The position numbers and the translations under genes were made by a program. This document shows, one piece after another, positions 17,440-26,358 of a stretch of DNA of 64,000 nt. This DNA comes from Leptolyngbya sp. SIO1E4 (lineage in GTDB: Bacteria > Cyanobacteriota > Cyanobacteriia > Phormidesmidales > Phormidesmidaceae). The notes under the pieces were generated by a model. That model made no database searches and was not told where the DNA came from. It saw only the letters and a program-made list of their open reading frames with translations. How positions within the stretch are numbered: the stretch's first letter is position 1; each line of letters opens with the position of its first letter. Location of the stretch: the NCBI GenBank assembly GCA_010672825.2, contig JAAHFU020000004.1:434001-498000 (forward strand), in the 5' to 3' direction.

Positions 17440-18351
17440 TTATCGGTGGTTGTGGCTGAAGCTGCCCCAAGTGAGCTGTCCGTCGGCGATTTGTTGCCTC
17501 AGGGTGGGCACTTGATCGAGCAACGCCTTGGCCTCTAATGTCCGAGCGCTGGCGCAGGCCAGGGCAGCCGCCTGCTGCTCAAAAGATTTGCCATGGCTCA
17601 ATACCCGCGCTAAATCTGCAATCAGGTCGCCCTCCGCGAAAGGCCCTATCAGTCGCCACAACTGCGGGTTCACGGTGCGATCTGCAGCCCATCGTTCATG
17701 GGCATAGTCAGATAACATCTGAGCCAGCCTGGCATTCGCTCGCCGGTCAAGCCCGTGAATCTGACTCAAAGGACTGCCAACAAATAGCGCCTTGAGCACC
17801 ATTTGGTTCCAGGCAGCTCCATTGAGATAATCAGCCGGGAAGGGATTCTGCAGTGCGATCGCATTAAACACAACCGTGATGTGGGTGCGCAACCCATCAA
17901 TCGCCCGCGCCGTGAATAAGTCCGGATGGGGAAGAAGCGGCAAGCTTTGATATAAAGCGACCTGCTCAGCCACATCCGCCGCTGAAAACAGCTTTTCCAA
18001 AGCAGCCACATAGCGAGTTGCCTCCTGGGATGGAAAGGTTAGCAGCAGGAGGGTTCGCGCTGCCTGATCTACACTCCATTGCCCGGGGGCCCACCCAGGC
18101 CGCAGCGCCTGGGCCATCCTTAAATCACCTTCGGTCAATACTAGATCGGCCTTCCCCACCTGACGCGAAGCGGCACTGAAGTGGGTAAACAAAACCCGTT
18201 CTGAGGCACTCTCCGATAATTGTTGCACCGCCTGGCCAAGCCAGGCGAGGGCCGACTTTTCTAACTGCTTTGTTAACCAGGTATGCAGCTGTTTGGCATA
18301 CGGGCTGAGATTAGGCGGTGCGGTGACAACGTGCAGAATCTTGGCAACCAT
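17440..18351 (-). CDS. eboA: EboA-like protein
   Basis: A 303-residue, mainly helical protein and the first gene of the ebo run. Family hallmarks in the C-terminal half are LPLLPHPDLFTARAIDGLRT, NPFPADYLNGAAWNQMVLKA, LFVGSPLSQIHGLDRRANA and AHERWAADRTV. No catalytic motif is known for EboA and none is visible; it is required together with the other Ebo proteins in published work on precursor transport. ATG 18351 opens MVAKILHVVTAPP with no strong ribosome site. The promoter for the six-gene transcript should lie in the 1.3-kb spacer upstream. Confidence 0.87.
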   Translation of the reverse strand: MVAKILHVVTAPPNLSPYAKQLHTWLTKQLEKSALAWLGQAVQQLSESASERVLFTHFSAASRQVGKADLVLTEGDLRMAQALRPGWAPGQWSVDQAARTLLLLTFPSQEATRYVAALEKLFSAADVAEQVALYQSLPLLPHPDLFTARAIDGLRTHITVVFNAIALQNPFPADYLNGAAWNQMVLKALFVGSPLSQIHGLDRRANARLAQMLSDYAHERWAADRTVNPQLWRLIGPFAEGDLIADLARVLSHGKSFEQQAAALACASARTLEAKALLDQVPTLRQQIADGQLTWGSFSHNHR

Positions 18352-19221
18352 AAGTCCTGACCGTCAACCTTCATTAACTCACAACGTTTCGACTGGCTCA
18401 CTCCTGAAGACCGCAAAATAGAGGCTGGCCATTTTGCTTCAGACACCGAGTGTCGCTCTGTAAAGATGATGAATACAGAATCAAAATGGCTCGCAGTTTC
18501 GCTCTAATTGGCCAGACGACTGCTATAAAACTCTAAAGACAACACGTTTTCATTGATTTTGGATCATCCAAACTCTATTGATGACTTTCAGTGAGACTTC
18601 AAAAAAATTCAGCAATTAGCTGTCAGCAGCTAAAAAGCAATTATCTTGAGACTAATTATCCTGAGACTATAGAAGGAAACAGTTGCGATCGCGACTGTCT
18701 ATACAAACTTCAACTTCTAACTGCTTTCTCTAGGCCATTGCCCTAGGCCATTGTATTATGCACATTTTTGTGGACATTCTTGAACAATCATCAAAGCGTA
18801 GTGGGCAAATTCTGTAGAACTCCAATGTCTCTATCAGTATTTACAAAATCGAAGCAGACTGCATGCAGATGGATGATGTTTTTGCAAAAGTTTACAAGTG
18901 AAAATACGAATGAACTGTTGATGTCTGGAGAGTTTTAGGACAGTCAGACTAAATTGATTTGTTGAGCAAGCATTTCCTTATTTCAGCATTAGCTAGTTAC
19001 AAATTTGTGCCTTCTCACTCGCACCCTCTTTATCGTTAGGACTTGCACAGTTGGACTTGCATAGTTAGATTAGCTTCACTCCCATGCCGCCAATTCTGGA
19101 GTAAAACTAGATTCAAAGTTATCCAGAGTTGATACTGCTGGCGAAATATTCTGCACTGTGGCGAAAGGGCTGTAAGCCTCCTTTGCGTTAATCCTACATA
19201 GCGTCAATTGAAAGTGAAAAT

Positions 19222-19291
19222 CGAGTTACATACTTGTTACTACTTGCAACATTTTTAAAGTGCGGATACTATCCAAAACTATGAGCTTTTG
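19222..19291 (+). promoter_or_regulatory. regulatory block shared with 5692-5760
   Basis: GTTAC at 19225 and 19236 (11-base spacing), then TACTTGCAAC, AAGTGCGG and ATCCAAAACT as in the block before the haem-oxygenase-fold gene. Similarity continues weakly to about 19440 (GCAAACAGATGTGTTTTGCA compared with 5856-5880). It lies about 365 bases ahead of the NmrA-like gene. Confidence 0.55.
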
Positions 19292-19484
19292 CGCAAGCTT
19301 AATGAAAGCACTCAATAGGATTGAAGTACAAAAGTATCTGCTTTTTATGAGTTGTAGAAATTGAGTGCTCATGGAAGGATTGATGCGCAAACAGATGTGT
19401 TTTGCACGATAAGGTCGAACGGTACTCCACTCTCAGTACTTGGCCAAAAATGAACAATGCTGCAGGTGTGTTGTAGTGCAAATC

Positions 19485-19515
19485 AACGCACCGTGAGATA
19501 GGGGTTCGGTGCGTT
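19485..19515 (+). other. stem-loop upstream of NmrA-like gene
   Basis: AACGCACCG (19485-19493) is perfectly complementary to CGGTGCGTT (19507-19515). This GGTGCGTT hairpin resembles a common cyanobacterial intergenic repeat; it could stop a leader transcript. Confidence 0.5.
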
Positions 19516-19654
19516 ATGCAGAGTGGTGACGCCCCACAAAAATTAAGGCTATTGACTTAGTTAAGCAGGGGGTTTTCGGGAGGGAATACCGCTGATTGCA
19601 AACACCCCAACCCTTGTGACGAACAACCCAACGTTTGGTCAAAGGAGATTGAAG

Positions 19655-20575
19655 ATGACACAAAAAATCCTTGTCTATGGGGCCAATGGTTCACAGGCTG
19701 GCCTGGCGGCGCAAGCCTTGCTAGATAGCGGTTTCCAGCTTCGAATCTTGACCCGCAACGCCGCTAAAGCGACAGCTTGGAAAGACAAAGGTGTCGAGGT
19801 CGTGATTGGCAATATGCGGGATGTTGATGTGCTGACGCGCGCCAGCGAAGGCTGTGACGCTGTTTTTCTGCTGGTGCCGACCGTTCGTGGGTCGAATGAG
19901 GAAGGGGTGGTTTTCGGCGTTAATGCAGTCAAGGCTGCAAAAGCCGCTGGCATTCAGCAACTTGTTTGGAACACCAGTGGCCCGATTGCCGATGAGGGGT
20001 CTGACGGGGCGAAAATAGATCCTGGTGCGTGCGTTTTACGTCAGTTACGTGAGGCCGGTATTTCATTCCTCGGCTTGCAGCCGACACTGTATATGGAGAA
20101 TTTCCTCGGTCCCTGGACAACCGGACGCCTGGCCAAAGAAGACGTGTTGGCTTATCCAATTCCGCACGACTTTAAGGTGCAGTGGGTCGCTGCGAGGGAT
20201 TTTGGGGTCATTGCGGCAGCCGCTTTCAGTGCAGGTAAATTCCCTAACGAGGTCATTCAACTGGGTGGCCCTGAGGCGTTGGATGGAAAGGCGGCTGCAG
20301 CGACATTTAGCCGGGTATTAGACCGCGACCTGACCTTTGAGACTATGGCTGTTGAAGATTTTCGGGCTCAGCTTCAGCCACTGGTTGGGCCGTTTATTGC
20401 TGGCATCGTCTCAGGGCTTTATGGTGCGATTCAAGGAGCCCCTGATCAGCTTCAACCGGCATTCGCGATGGACATGGCTCCGATCGCCAGACAGTACAAT
20501 ATCGTGTTGACCCCCCTTGAACGATGGATTGAGCAGCACAAAGCGGTGTTTAAGGTCGCGAGTTCGAAAAAGTGA
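19655..20575 (+). CDS. NmrA-family NAD(P)-binding protein
   Basis: A 306-residue Rossmann-fold protein of the atypical short-chain dehydrogenase (NmrA/HSCARG) class. The dinucleotide motif is ILVYGANGSQAGLAAQAL near the N-terminus, followed by VVIGNMRDVDVLTRA, VFLLVPTVRG and the later VQWVAARDFGVIAAAAFSAG. Such proteins either sense NADP(H) or reduce small molecules; the role here is unknown. ATG 19655 has AAAGGAG eight bases ahead, so I prefer it over the start 13 codons upstream. A palindromic terminator follows 96 bases after the stop. It stands alone on the plus strand behind the block shared with 5692-5760. Confidence 0.82.
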   Translation: MTQKILVYGANGSQAGLAAQALLDSGFQLRILTRNAAKATAWKDKGVEVVIGNMRDVDVLTRASEGCDAVFLLVPTVRGSNEEGVVFGVNAVKAAKAAGIQQLVWNTSGPIADEGSDGAKIDPGACVLRQLREAGISFLGLQPTLYMENFLGPWTTGRLAKEDVLAYPIPHDFKVQWVAARDFGVIAAAAFSAGKFPNEVIQLGGPEALDGKAAAATFSRVLDRDLTFETMAVEDFRAQLQPLVGPFIAGIVSGLYGAIQGAPDQLQPAFAMDMAPIARQYNIVLTPLERWIEQHKAVFKVASSKK

Positions 20576-20670
20576 TCTTGCCCACCTTGAAACAGCCTTG
20601 CATCAGCAGAGAATAGGACGATGAGGTTATCTCGAGTGCTGGTTGCACCTGCTATCTTGAATAGCCCCTT

Positions 20671-20695
20671 AAATCCCCCAAATTTGGGGGATTTT
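20671..20695 (+). terminator. palindromic terminator
   Basis: AAATCCCCC and GGGGGATTT flank a short AAATTT centre, and TTTT follows. This is a common cyanobacterial rho-independent-like terminator form, placed 96 bases after the NmrA-like gene. Confidence 0.8.
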
Positions 20696-20875
20696 CATGA
20701 ATTGAGTCAGCGCTCTAATCGTTGATCTAATCGTTCGAATTTACAACGATATGTTGTCGAATCAAGCGTACCCTGTTCCCGATTCCCGATGCCGTTCAAG
20801 CAAACGAGGTATCCTTGACCAAAATGCACAGGTTATATTAGATTTTCTAATAGAATAATCTCAGCGACAGGCGGC

Positions 20876-21541
20876 TTGAAATTGATTAATCCATCGCTTT
20901 TGAATTTTCTTCAAGACTTAGCCCAAAATAATAACCGTGCTTGGTTTCAAGACCATAAAGAAAACTATACGTCTTTAAATAGAGAGTTTACTCACTATCT
21001 GACAACGATAGCCCAACACATTGCCCACTTTGATTCAGCCATTCGTACTAGGCTGGGTGATCCCAAAACGATCAAGATTTTTCGAATATATCGGGACACA
21101 AGATTCTCTAAAGATAAAACACCCTATAAAATCAATTTTAGTGGCGCGATCGCAGCGAGTACTCATGTAGGGCAACCCGTTTATTATCTCAGTGTTGAAC
21201 CCGGCAATAGCTTTGCTGGAGGGGGAGTATACATGCCGCCTTCTGAAATTCTCAACTCTCTGCGAGAAAAAATTGATGAAGATTATAAAACCCTTGAAAA
21301 AATTCTAACCAGTGAGCCATTCAAAATGATATTTCCGCAGGGGCTCGATCGCCATGGAGAGTTAAAAACGGCTCCTCGGGGATACAGTAAAGAGCACCCG
21401 GCCATTCATTTCTTACGACTGAAGAGTTTTGTGTCTATTCGTCACTTCAGCGATGCTGAAATCACCCGCGAACACTTTACAGATGCATTGATTGAAACCT
21501 ATGAAGCCCTCAATCAGCTGAATGCTTATTTACAGATCTAA
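20876..21541 (+). CDS. DUF2461 (TIGR02453) family protein
   Basis: A 221-residue cytosolic protein. Family marks include NNNRAWFQDHKENY near the N-terminus, IFRIYRDTRFSKDKTPYKIN in the first third, GGGVYMPPSEILNSLREKID in the middle, and a C-terminal LRLKSFVSIRHFSDAEI. The family is widespread in bacteria and has no established function. No ATG is available near the conserved start; TTG 20876 gives the family-typical N-terminus, with only a weak GACAGG ahead. No operon partner is evident: a terminator lies upstream and 130 bases separate it from the next gene. Confidence 0.85.
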   Translation: MKLINPSLLNFLQDLAQNNNRAWFQDHKENYTSLNREFTHYLTTIAQHIAHFDSAIRTRLGDPKTIKIFRIYRDTRFSKDKTPYKINFSGAIAASTHVGQPVYYLSVEPGNSFAGGGVYMPPSEILNSLREKIDEDYKTLEKILTSEPFKMIFPQGLDRHGELKTAPRGYSKEHPAIHFLRLKSFVSIRHFSDAEITREHFTDALIETYEALNQLNAYLQI

Positions 21542-21676
21542 ATGTCGTTTCTAAGTCTCAATGCGTTTCCTGGGTTGAGTAATACACCATAATTTCCTCA
21601 TAACTCAGATTTATTGTTTAAGTGGGACTCACCTGCTATCGGGTAAATGCCACGCTGGCAATGGAGGGAAAGCGTG

Positions 21677-22225
21677 ATGAAACGACTGCTTGTGGCAACC
21701 GCGATCGCGATGCTTATTCTGGCGCTGACAGCAACCGCTGCGCTGGCGCACGGCAGGCACGCGATGCACGGTATGGGCTGTTGCGAAGAGGAGTGTGCTG
21801 ACGCGTGTGCTCAAGTAGCGGAGGGTAAACGAGACGCTTTCGAGGGCGATCGTTTTGACCACCACCAGCACCACGAAGTTCACGGCCCGGCAATGAGGAT
21901 GGTCAATCCAGCTGTTTCTGAAACCGTCAGCGGCAGCGTTATGGATGTTTACCAAACGGCCTCAACCCAAGGTCAGGGAACCGGTTTGCATCTGTTGCTA
22001 AAAACAGATGGGGAAATGCTGGATGTGCATTTAGGTCCAGAGTGGTACCTCGACCAACAAGATTTCAGGGTTGAACCGGGAGATTCCTTAGCAATCAAAG
22101 GGGAGCGATTTACAAAATACGGAGCGCCCGCCCTGATTGCCTTTGAGATGCAGAAAGGAGAGCAAGTCTTGAGCTTGCGGGATCAGGAAGGGTTTCCTCA
22201 GTGGAAAGGCAGCCCACGCGCGTAA
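21677..22225 (+). CDS. exported Cys/His-rich protein, probable metal binding
   Basis: A 182-residue exported protein. A signal peptide (residues 1-24, ending ALAHG) precedes a segment dense in metal ligands: GRHAMHGMGCCEEECADACA and later DRFDHHQHHEVHGPAM. The C-terminal 100 residues form a predicted beta-rich domain (VSGSVMDVYQTASTQGQG, HLGPEWYLDQQDFRVEPGD, LIAFEMQKGEQVLSLRD), reminiscent of small OB-fold periplasmic domains with a W/Y-rich loop. Binding of copper, zinc or haem is inferred only from the ligands. ATG 21677 has GGAGGGA ahead and gives the cleanest signal peptide. A GGGGTATACCCC palindrome lies just after the gene. No partner transporter is adjacent. Confidence 0.6.
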   Translation: MKRLLVATAIAMLILALTATAALAHGRHAMHGMGCCEEECADACAQVAEGKRDAFEGDRFDHHQHHEVHGPAMRMVNPAVSETVSGSVMDVYQTASTQGQGTGLHLLLKTDGEMLDVHLGPEWYLDQQDFRVEPGDSLAIKGERFTKYGAPALIAFEMQKGEQVLSLRDQEGFPQWKGSPRA

Positions 22226-22366
22226 AGCAATCTGGGGTATACCCCCTCTGTCGTCGCTAAGAGGGCATAGACTGGTGCAAAACGATGCCTGTATTCGGGC
22301 AGAAATTCTGCTTCACTCTATTCCTGTGAGTGATGGCCACGTTATCGGTTTCATCTTCCTTAAGGG

Positions 22367-23068
22367 TTAAGGCAAGGCGGCGGCTTGTGTGGTGCCATCA
22401 GGCAGAATTGCCCCTGCTAAGTTCGCCTCTTGCCAATGCTTTTCTGACCAATTGGCCCCACTGAGGTTCGCAGAACTGAGATTGGCTTCCTGTAAATTGC
22501 TTCCTCTCAGGTTCGTATTTTTCAGACTTACCCCTTGCAATATCGCCTTGCCTAAATTGGCACCCGCTAAGTTCGCTTCCTGTAAATTGGTCTCGCTTAA
22601 ATCTGCCTCAACTAGGCTGGCATGACTTAAATTTGCCCCTGACATATCGGCCTTCTTCAACAGGGCTGCACTGAGGACAACCCCTGCCAAATTTGCCCTC
22701 ACCAAAGAGGCCGTACTGAGATTGACCCCGCTCAAATTGGCGGCACTCAGGTTCGCACCATTCAACGTCACACCAACCAGATTGGCCTTACCCAGTTTTG
22801 CCCCTCCCAGGTTGGCCCCGATCAACTCTGCACCTTTTAAATGCGTTGCTCTCAGATCAGCCGCGCTGAGGTTGACCCCAATCATATTGGCCTGACTGAG
22901 ATCTGCTCCGGCGAGGTTCGCACCACTCAGATTGGCACCCATCAAACTTGCCCCTGTGAGGACGATACCTTCCAGGTTGGCTCGGTATAAGCTGGCTCCA
23001 TTCAGGTCAGCCCCTGGGAACTGGCGTTCTCCGTCCGCATATCGATTGAGTAATTCATCTGTGTTCAT
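22367..23068 (-). CDS. pentapeptide-repeat protein
   Basis: About 233 residues. After MNTDELLNRYADGERQF the protein is almost wholly A(D/N)LxX pentapeptide repeats, about 38-40 of them, which fold as a right-handed quadrilateral beta-helix. ATG 23068 is chosen because GGGAGGTGGG lies ahead and because its N-terminus (DELLNRYADGERQF) matches that of the next gene (DELLQRYAAGERDF). The pair are tandem paralogues on the minus strand with 36 bases between them. Pentapeptide proteins can mimic DNA or act as scaffolds; none of the clues here points to one role. Confidence 0.88.
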   Translation of the reverse strand: MNTDELLNRYADGERQFPGADLNGASLYRANLEGIVLTGASLMGANLSGANLAGADLSQANMIGVNLSAADLRATHLKGAELIGANLGGAKLGKANLVGVTLNGANLSAANLSGVNLSTASLVRANLAGVVLSAALLKKADMSGANLSHASLVEADLSETNLQEANLAGANLGKAILQGVSLKNTNLRGSNLQEANLSSANLSGANWSEKHWQEANLAGAILPDGTTQAAALP

Positions 23069-23104
23069 TGAGATCGCCCACCTCCCTTCAAAATCATTCA
23101 TCTC

Positions 23105-23641
23105 TTATTGAGCGATTGAGCCCTGAAGCTGACCCTCCGGCAAAATCGTTCCGTGCAAGTTAGCCCCGCGCAAGTTGGCTCGCGTGAGATTGGCCTGACT
23201 CAGGTCTGCCTCTTGCAAATCAGCCCCGTAGAGATTAGCGCCGCGCAGGTTAGCCTTGTGCAGATTCGCCTGTGCTAAATTTGCCCCCGCCAAGATCGCC
23301 CCTTCTAGGCTGGCGGCTGATAAATTGGCCTTTGACAGTAGGGTTCCAGTCAAAACGGCTTCACAAAGATTGGCCTGACTGAGATTAGCCCCTGGCAACT
23401 GGGCTCCGCTGAGATTGGCCACGATCAAGGTGGCACGCTGCAAATCAGCCGCCGTCAGATCCGCCATCACGAGAAAGGCCCCGCTCAAATTAGCCGTGTT
23501 CAATTGGGCATGGGACAAATCAGACCGAATCAAGTTAATGCCGCTCAGTTTTGTCCCAGCTAAGTTTGCGCCTGTCAGATTCACCTGGCTGAAATCTCGT
23601 TCTCCAGCTGCGTAGCGCTGCAACAGCTCATCCTGTTCCAT
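23105..23641 (-). CDS. pentapeptide-repeat protein, tandem paralogue
   Basis: 178 residues. It opens MEQDELLQRYAAGERDFSQV and is followed by about 30 pentapeptides with Leu/Ile at the centre and Ala/Gly before. It shares its capping N-terminus with the following gene, so the two arose by duplication. An AAGGTGA ribosome site lies close to ATG 23641. The devBCA operon diverges from it, 250 bases away, and no functional link is evident. Confidence 0.88.
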   Translation of the reverse strand: MEQDELLQRYAAGERDFSQVNLTGANLAGTKLSGINLIRSDLSHAQLNTANLSGAFLVMADLTAADLQRATLIVANLSGAQLPGANLSQANLCEAVLTGTLLSKANLSAASLEGAILAGANLAQANLHKANLRGANLYGADLQEADLSQANLTRANLRGANLHGTILPEGQLQGSIAQ

Positions 23642-23891
23642 GGGGTCACCTTGGTACTTTGATGCAATGCACCAGCCCGGGGTCCAGCCAGGTTGAGTGG
23701 CTAGACCTGAGGTTTGAAAGGGTGATTCTGATTTGAGTTAACAAATCAGCGTGGAGTCTCAACCGTGCTCAAACAATCGATAAGACTTGTAAGCATTTGA
23801 TCTAGGTATATTTACTCTAACTTAGGATTAAGGTGGAGATTCTCAACCGTCAATAAAGTCAACACCACACTGCATAAGAGGGTTGGCAACG

Positions 23892-25097
23892 ATGGGTAAT
23901 ATCCTTCATTCCAAACCACGCGCTCGTTATTGGATGGTAGGCACTGCCTTGGTTTTAATCCTGGGCTCAGTGGGTGCCTATCTCATTCTTTCTAAGGGTC
24001 AAGATCAGGGGCAGTCTCAAGACGCCATTGTTGCCGCTGCCCCCGCAAAAGCCGTCACCGCCTTAGGGCGATTAGAACCGCAAGGCGAGGTGATTAAGCT
24101 TTCGGTGGTCAATGCTGAGGACAGTCGAGTCAATCAACTCCTGGTAGAAGAAGGGGAGTGGGTGAAAGCCGACCAGGTGATTGCCATTCTTCAGGGTTTA
24201 GATAAGAAACAAGCAGAGCTGGCAGAAGCACGGCAGAATGTCACAATTTACCAGGCGAGATTGGCACAACTTGAGGCTGGGGAAGCCAAAGTCGCTGAAC
24301 TTGTGGCGCAACAGGCTGCCATTGACGAACTTGAGGCCCAGCTTCGGATTGAAACCATTGAGCGGCAAGCTGAGATTGCCAGTGCGGATGCTGAGTTTCG
24401 CAATGCTGAGCAAAACTATCAGCGGTATCAAGCGCTGCACCAGGAAGGCGCGATCGAGACGGCAGCCTTGGACGATCGCCACGAGACCTTTGAAACCACG
24501 CTCGCCAACTTAAATGAAGCCGAAGCTCACTTAGAAAATACGGTATCAACCCTGCAAGAACGCATTCGGCAAGAACAAGCCTCGCTGAACAAACTTAAGG
24601 AAGTGCGCCCAGTTGATCGGCAGGTCGTGCAGGCTGAATTGGATCATGCGATCGCTCAAGTCGCCCGCATTGAGGCTGAGCTGGAAGACTTTTATGTGCG
24701 GGTTCCCGTGGCGGGGCAGATTTTGAAAATCAATACCCGTGTCGGTGAGCAGGTGAATACCAGCGAAGGCATCGTGGAATTAGGCCGCACTAACCAGATG
24801 TATGCGATCGCAGAGGTCTACGAAACTGATGTCGGGCGAGTGCAGCCAGGACAGCGGGCTACCGTGATTAGCGAGCACGGCGGCTTTGACGGTGAAATTC
24901 ACGGCGCGATCGACCACATTGGCATGCAAATTAAGAAGCAAGACGTCCTGGAGGCTGACCCCGCTGCGGATAAAGATGCCCGCGTCGTCGAAGTCAAAAT
25001 CCGGATTGATCCGGAGGATAACGATAGGGTTGCGGGTCTCACCAATCTGCAAGTCCGCATCACGATTGATTTAGCGTTGAGAGAGGGGCAGCGATGA
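23892..25097 (+). CDS. devB: DevB-like membrane fusion protein (HlyD family)
   Basis: A 401-residue periplasmic adaptor. One N-terminal membrane segment (WMVGTALVLILGSVGAYLIL) is followed by a lipoyl half-motif (AVTALGRLEPQGEVIKLSV), a long coiled-coil pair (about residues 105-255, rich in Q/E/A/L) and the return strand VPVAGQILKINTRVGEQV. AVTALGRLEP is typical of the cyanobacterial DevB branch. With DevC and DevA it forms an ATP-driven exporter; in heterocyst formers DevBCA exports glycolipids, while other members serve unknown lipids or metabolites. ATG 23892 is chosen over TTG 23883. The stop overlaps the devC start (ATGA). Confidence 0.88.
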   Translation: MGNILHSKPRARYWMVGTALVLILGSVGAYLILSKGQDQGQSQDAIVAAAPAKAVTALGRLEPQGEVIKLSVVNAEDSRVNQLLVEEGEWVKADQVIAILQGLDKKQAELAEARQNVTIYQARLAQLEAGEAKVAELVAQQAAIDELEAQLRIETIERQAEIASADAEFRNAEQNYQRYQALHQEGAIETAALDDRHETFETTLANLNEAEAHLENTVSTLQERIRQEQASLNKLKEVRPVDRQVVQAELDHAIAQVARIEAELEDFYVRVPVAGQILKINTRVGEQVNTSEGIVELGRTNQMYAIAEVYETDVGRVQPGQRATVISEHGGFDGEIHGAIDHIGMQIKKQDVLEADPAADKDARVVEVKIRIDPEDNDRVAGLTNLQVRITIDLALREGQR

Positions 25098-26281
25098 AAC
25101 TTCCTTCTCCCAAGGCTTTATTCAAACGATTTTGTCAGGAACCTCCGCTGGGTTGGGCACAGCTCAGCCATCAAAAAGTGCGGTTACTGGTGGCCCTAAC
25201 CGGGGTTGCCTTTGCCGACATTTTGATTTTCACCATGCTGGGCTTCCAGGACATGCTGTTTGAGGGCTCGACCTTTGTCCATAAGCATTTGCGAGCTGAC
25301 CTGGTGCTCATTGGCCAGCGCACTGAGGCGCTGTACTTTGGGCGACCCTTCTCCCGGAGTCATTTATATCAGGCCGATGCTGTTGAAGGCATTGCCTCGG
25401 CAGACCCGTTTTATCTGGAAGGCGGTTGGTGGGTAAACCCCTGGACTCGGGAAGTCACTGAGGTGATCGTGCTGGCCTTTGACCCGGCTCGGCCAGTGTT
25501 AGATTTGCCCGAAGTCAACGAGCAACTCGATCAGATTAAGTTGGCCAACGTGGTTTTGCTCGATCGCAAATCTCAACCCAAGCTGGGGCCGGTTGCGGAG
25601 ACCCTGGAGCGAGGAGAAACCGTCACCACTGAACTGGCGGGGCATCGCATTAAAGTCGGAGGGCTGTTTACTCTGGGGAGCAGTATTTTTGCCAAAGGCC
25701 ATCTGATTACCAGCGACTGGAACTTCCTGCGCTTATACGGCTCAGACAGCCTGGATACGGTTAGTTTGGGTGCACTTACTCTGGAACCCAATGCTGACCT
25801 CGACACGGTTCGACAAGCCCTTGAGACTCAATTGCCTGAAGAAGTGAAGGTACTCACCCCGGAAGAGTTTATCCAATCTGAGATTACCTTCTACGCCAAA
25901 GACCCCGCCGGAGTCATCTTCAACTTTGGGGCCATTATGGGGCTTATTGTCGGCATCGTGATTGTCAACCAGGTGCTGTACTCCGACGTGAACGATCATC
26001 TCCCGGAATACGCCACCCTCAAGGCCATGGGATATTCCGATCGCAGCCTGCTAGCAGTGGTCTTTCAAGAAGCCATCATCCTGGCGCTACTGGGTTTCCT
26101 CCCCGGCTATGCCGTCTCCCTAGGCATGTACGAACTGCTAGCCGTCTTAACCAACATCCCAATTACCATGCGCTCTGCAGTGGCCCTGCAGGTATTTGTC
26201 GCAACCGTTGCCATGTGCATGATTTCAGCCGCCATTGCCATGCGAAAACTGCGCGCCGCTGACCCAGCTGACGTTTTTTAG
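25094..26281 (+). CDS. devC: DevC-like ABC transporter permease
   Basis: A 395-residue inner-membrane permease of the FtsX/MacB type. It has an N-terminal membrane segment (VRLLVALTGVAFADILIFTM), a large periplasmic domain (about residues 50-260), and three C-terminal membrane segments (VIFNFGAIMGLIVGIVIVNQ, AVVFQEAIILALLGFLPGYA and VALQVFVATVAMCMISAAIA). The opening PLGWAQLSHQKVRLLVALTG is characteristic of DevC. ATG 25094 overlaps the devB stop, implying translational coupling. The final motif KLRAADPADVF is conserved in the family. Confidence 0.9.
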   Translation: MKLPSPKALFKRFCQEPPLGWAQLSHQKVRLLVALTGVAFADILIFTMLGFQDMLFEGSTFVHKHLRADLVLIGQRTEALYFGRPFSRSHLYQADAVEGIASADPFYLEGGWWVNPWTREVTEVIVLAFDPARPVLDLPEVNEQLDQIKLANVVLLDRKSQPKLGPVAETLERGETVTTELAGHRIKVGGLFTLGSSIFAKGHLITSDWNFLRLYGSDSLDTVSLGALTLEPNADLDTVRQALETQLPEEVKVLTPEEFIQSEITFYAKDPAGVIFNFGAIMGLIVGIVIVNQVLYSDVNDHLPEYATLKAMGYSDRSLLAVVFQEAIILALLGFLPGYAVSLGMYELLAVLTNIPITMRSAVALQVFVATVAMCMISAAIAMRKLRAADPADVF

Positions 26282-26358
26282 GGTTGAGTGTTGAGTTATT
26301 AATTTTCAGCTTCAGAGCGCAATCCAAAACTCAAAATTCAAAATTCAAAATTTAAGCC

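Larger units (their letters stand above)
18352..19654. other. 1.3-kb spacer ahead of ebo operon and NmrA-like gene
   Basis: No coding frame is convincing. It contains three pairs of short tandem duplications: AATTATCTTGAGACT/AATTATCCTGAGACT at 18639-18668, CTAGGCCATTG twice at 18730 and 18743, and GGACTTGCACAGTT/GGACTTGCATAGTT at 19039-19066. It also holds the hairpin TTAGCTG-CAGCTAA at 18616-18633, a block shared with 5692-5760, and a hairpin at 19485-19515. It must hold both the ebo and the NmrA-gene promoters. Confidence 0.65.

Noticed and set aside
22234-22245. GGGGTATACCCC palindrome as a metal-regulator operator
   Set aside because: It lies downstream between convergent genes, not in a promoter; kept only as a remark.
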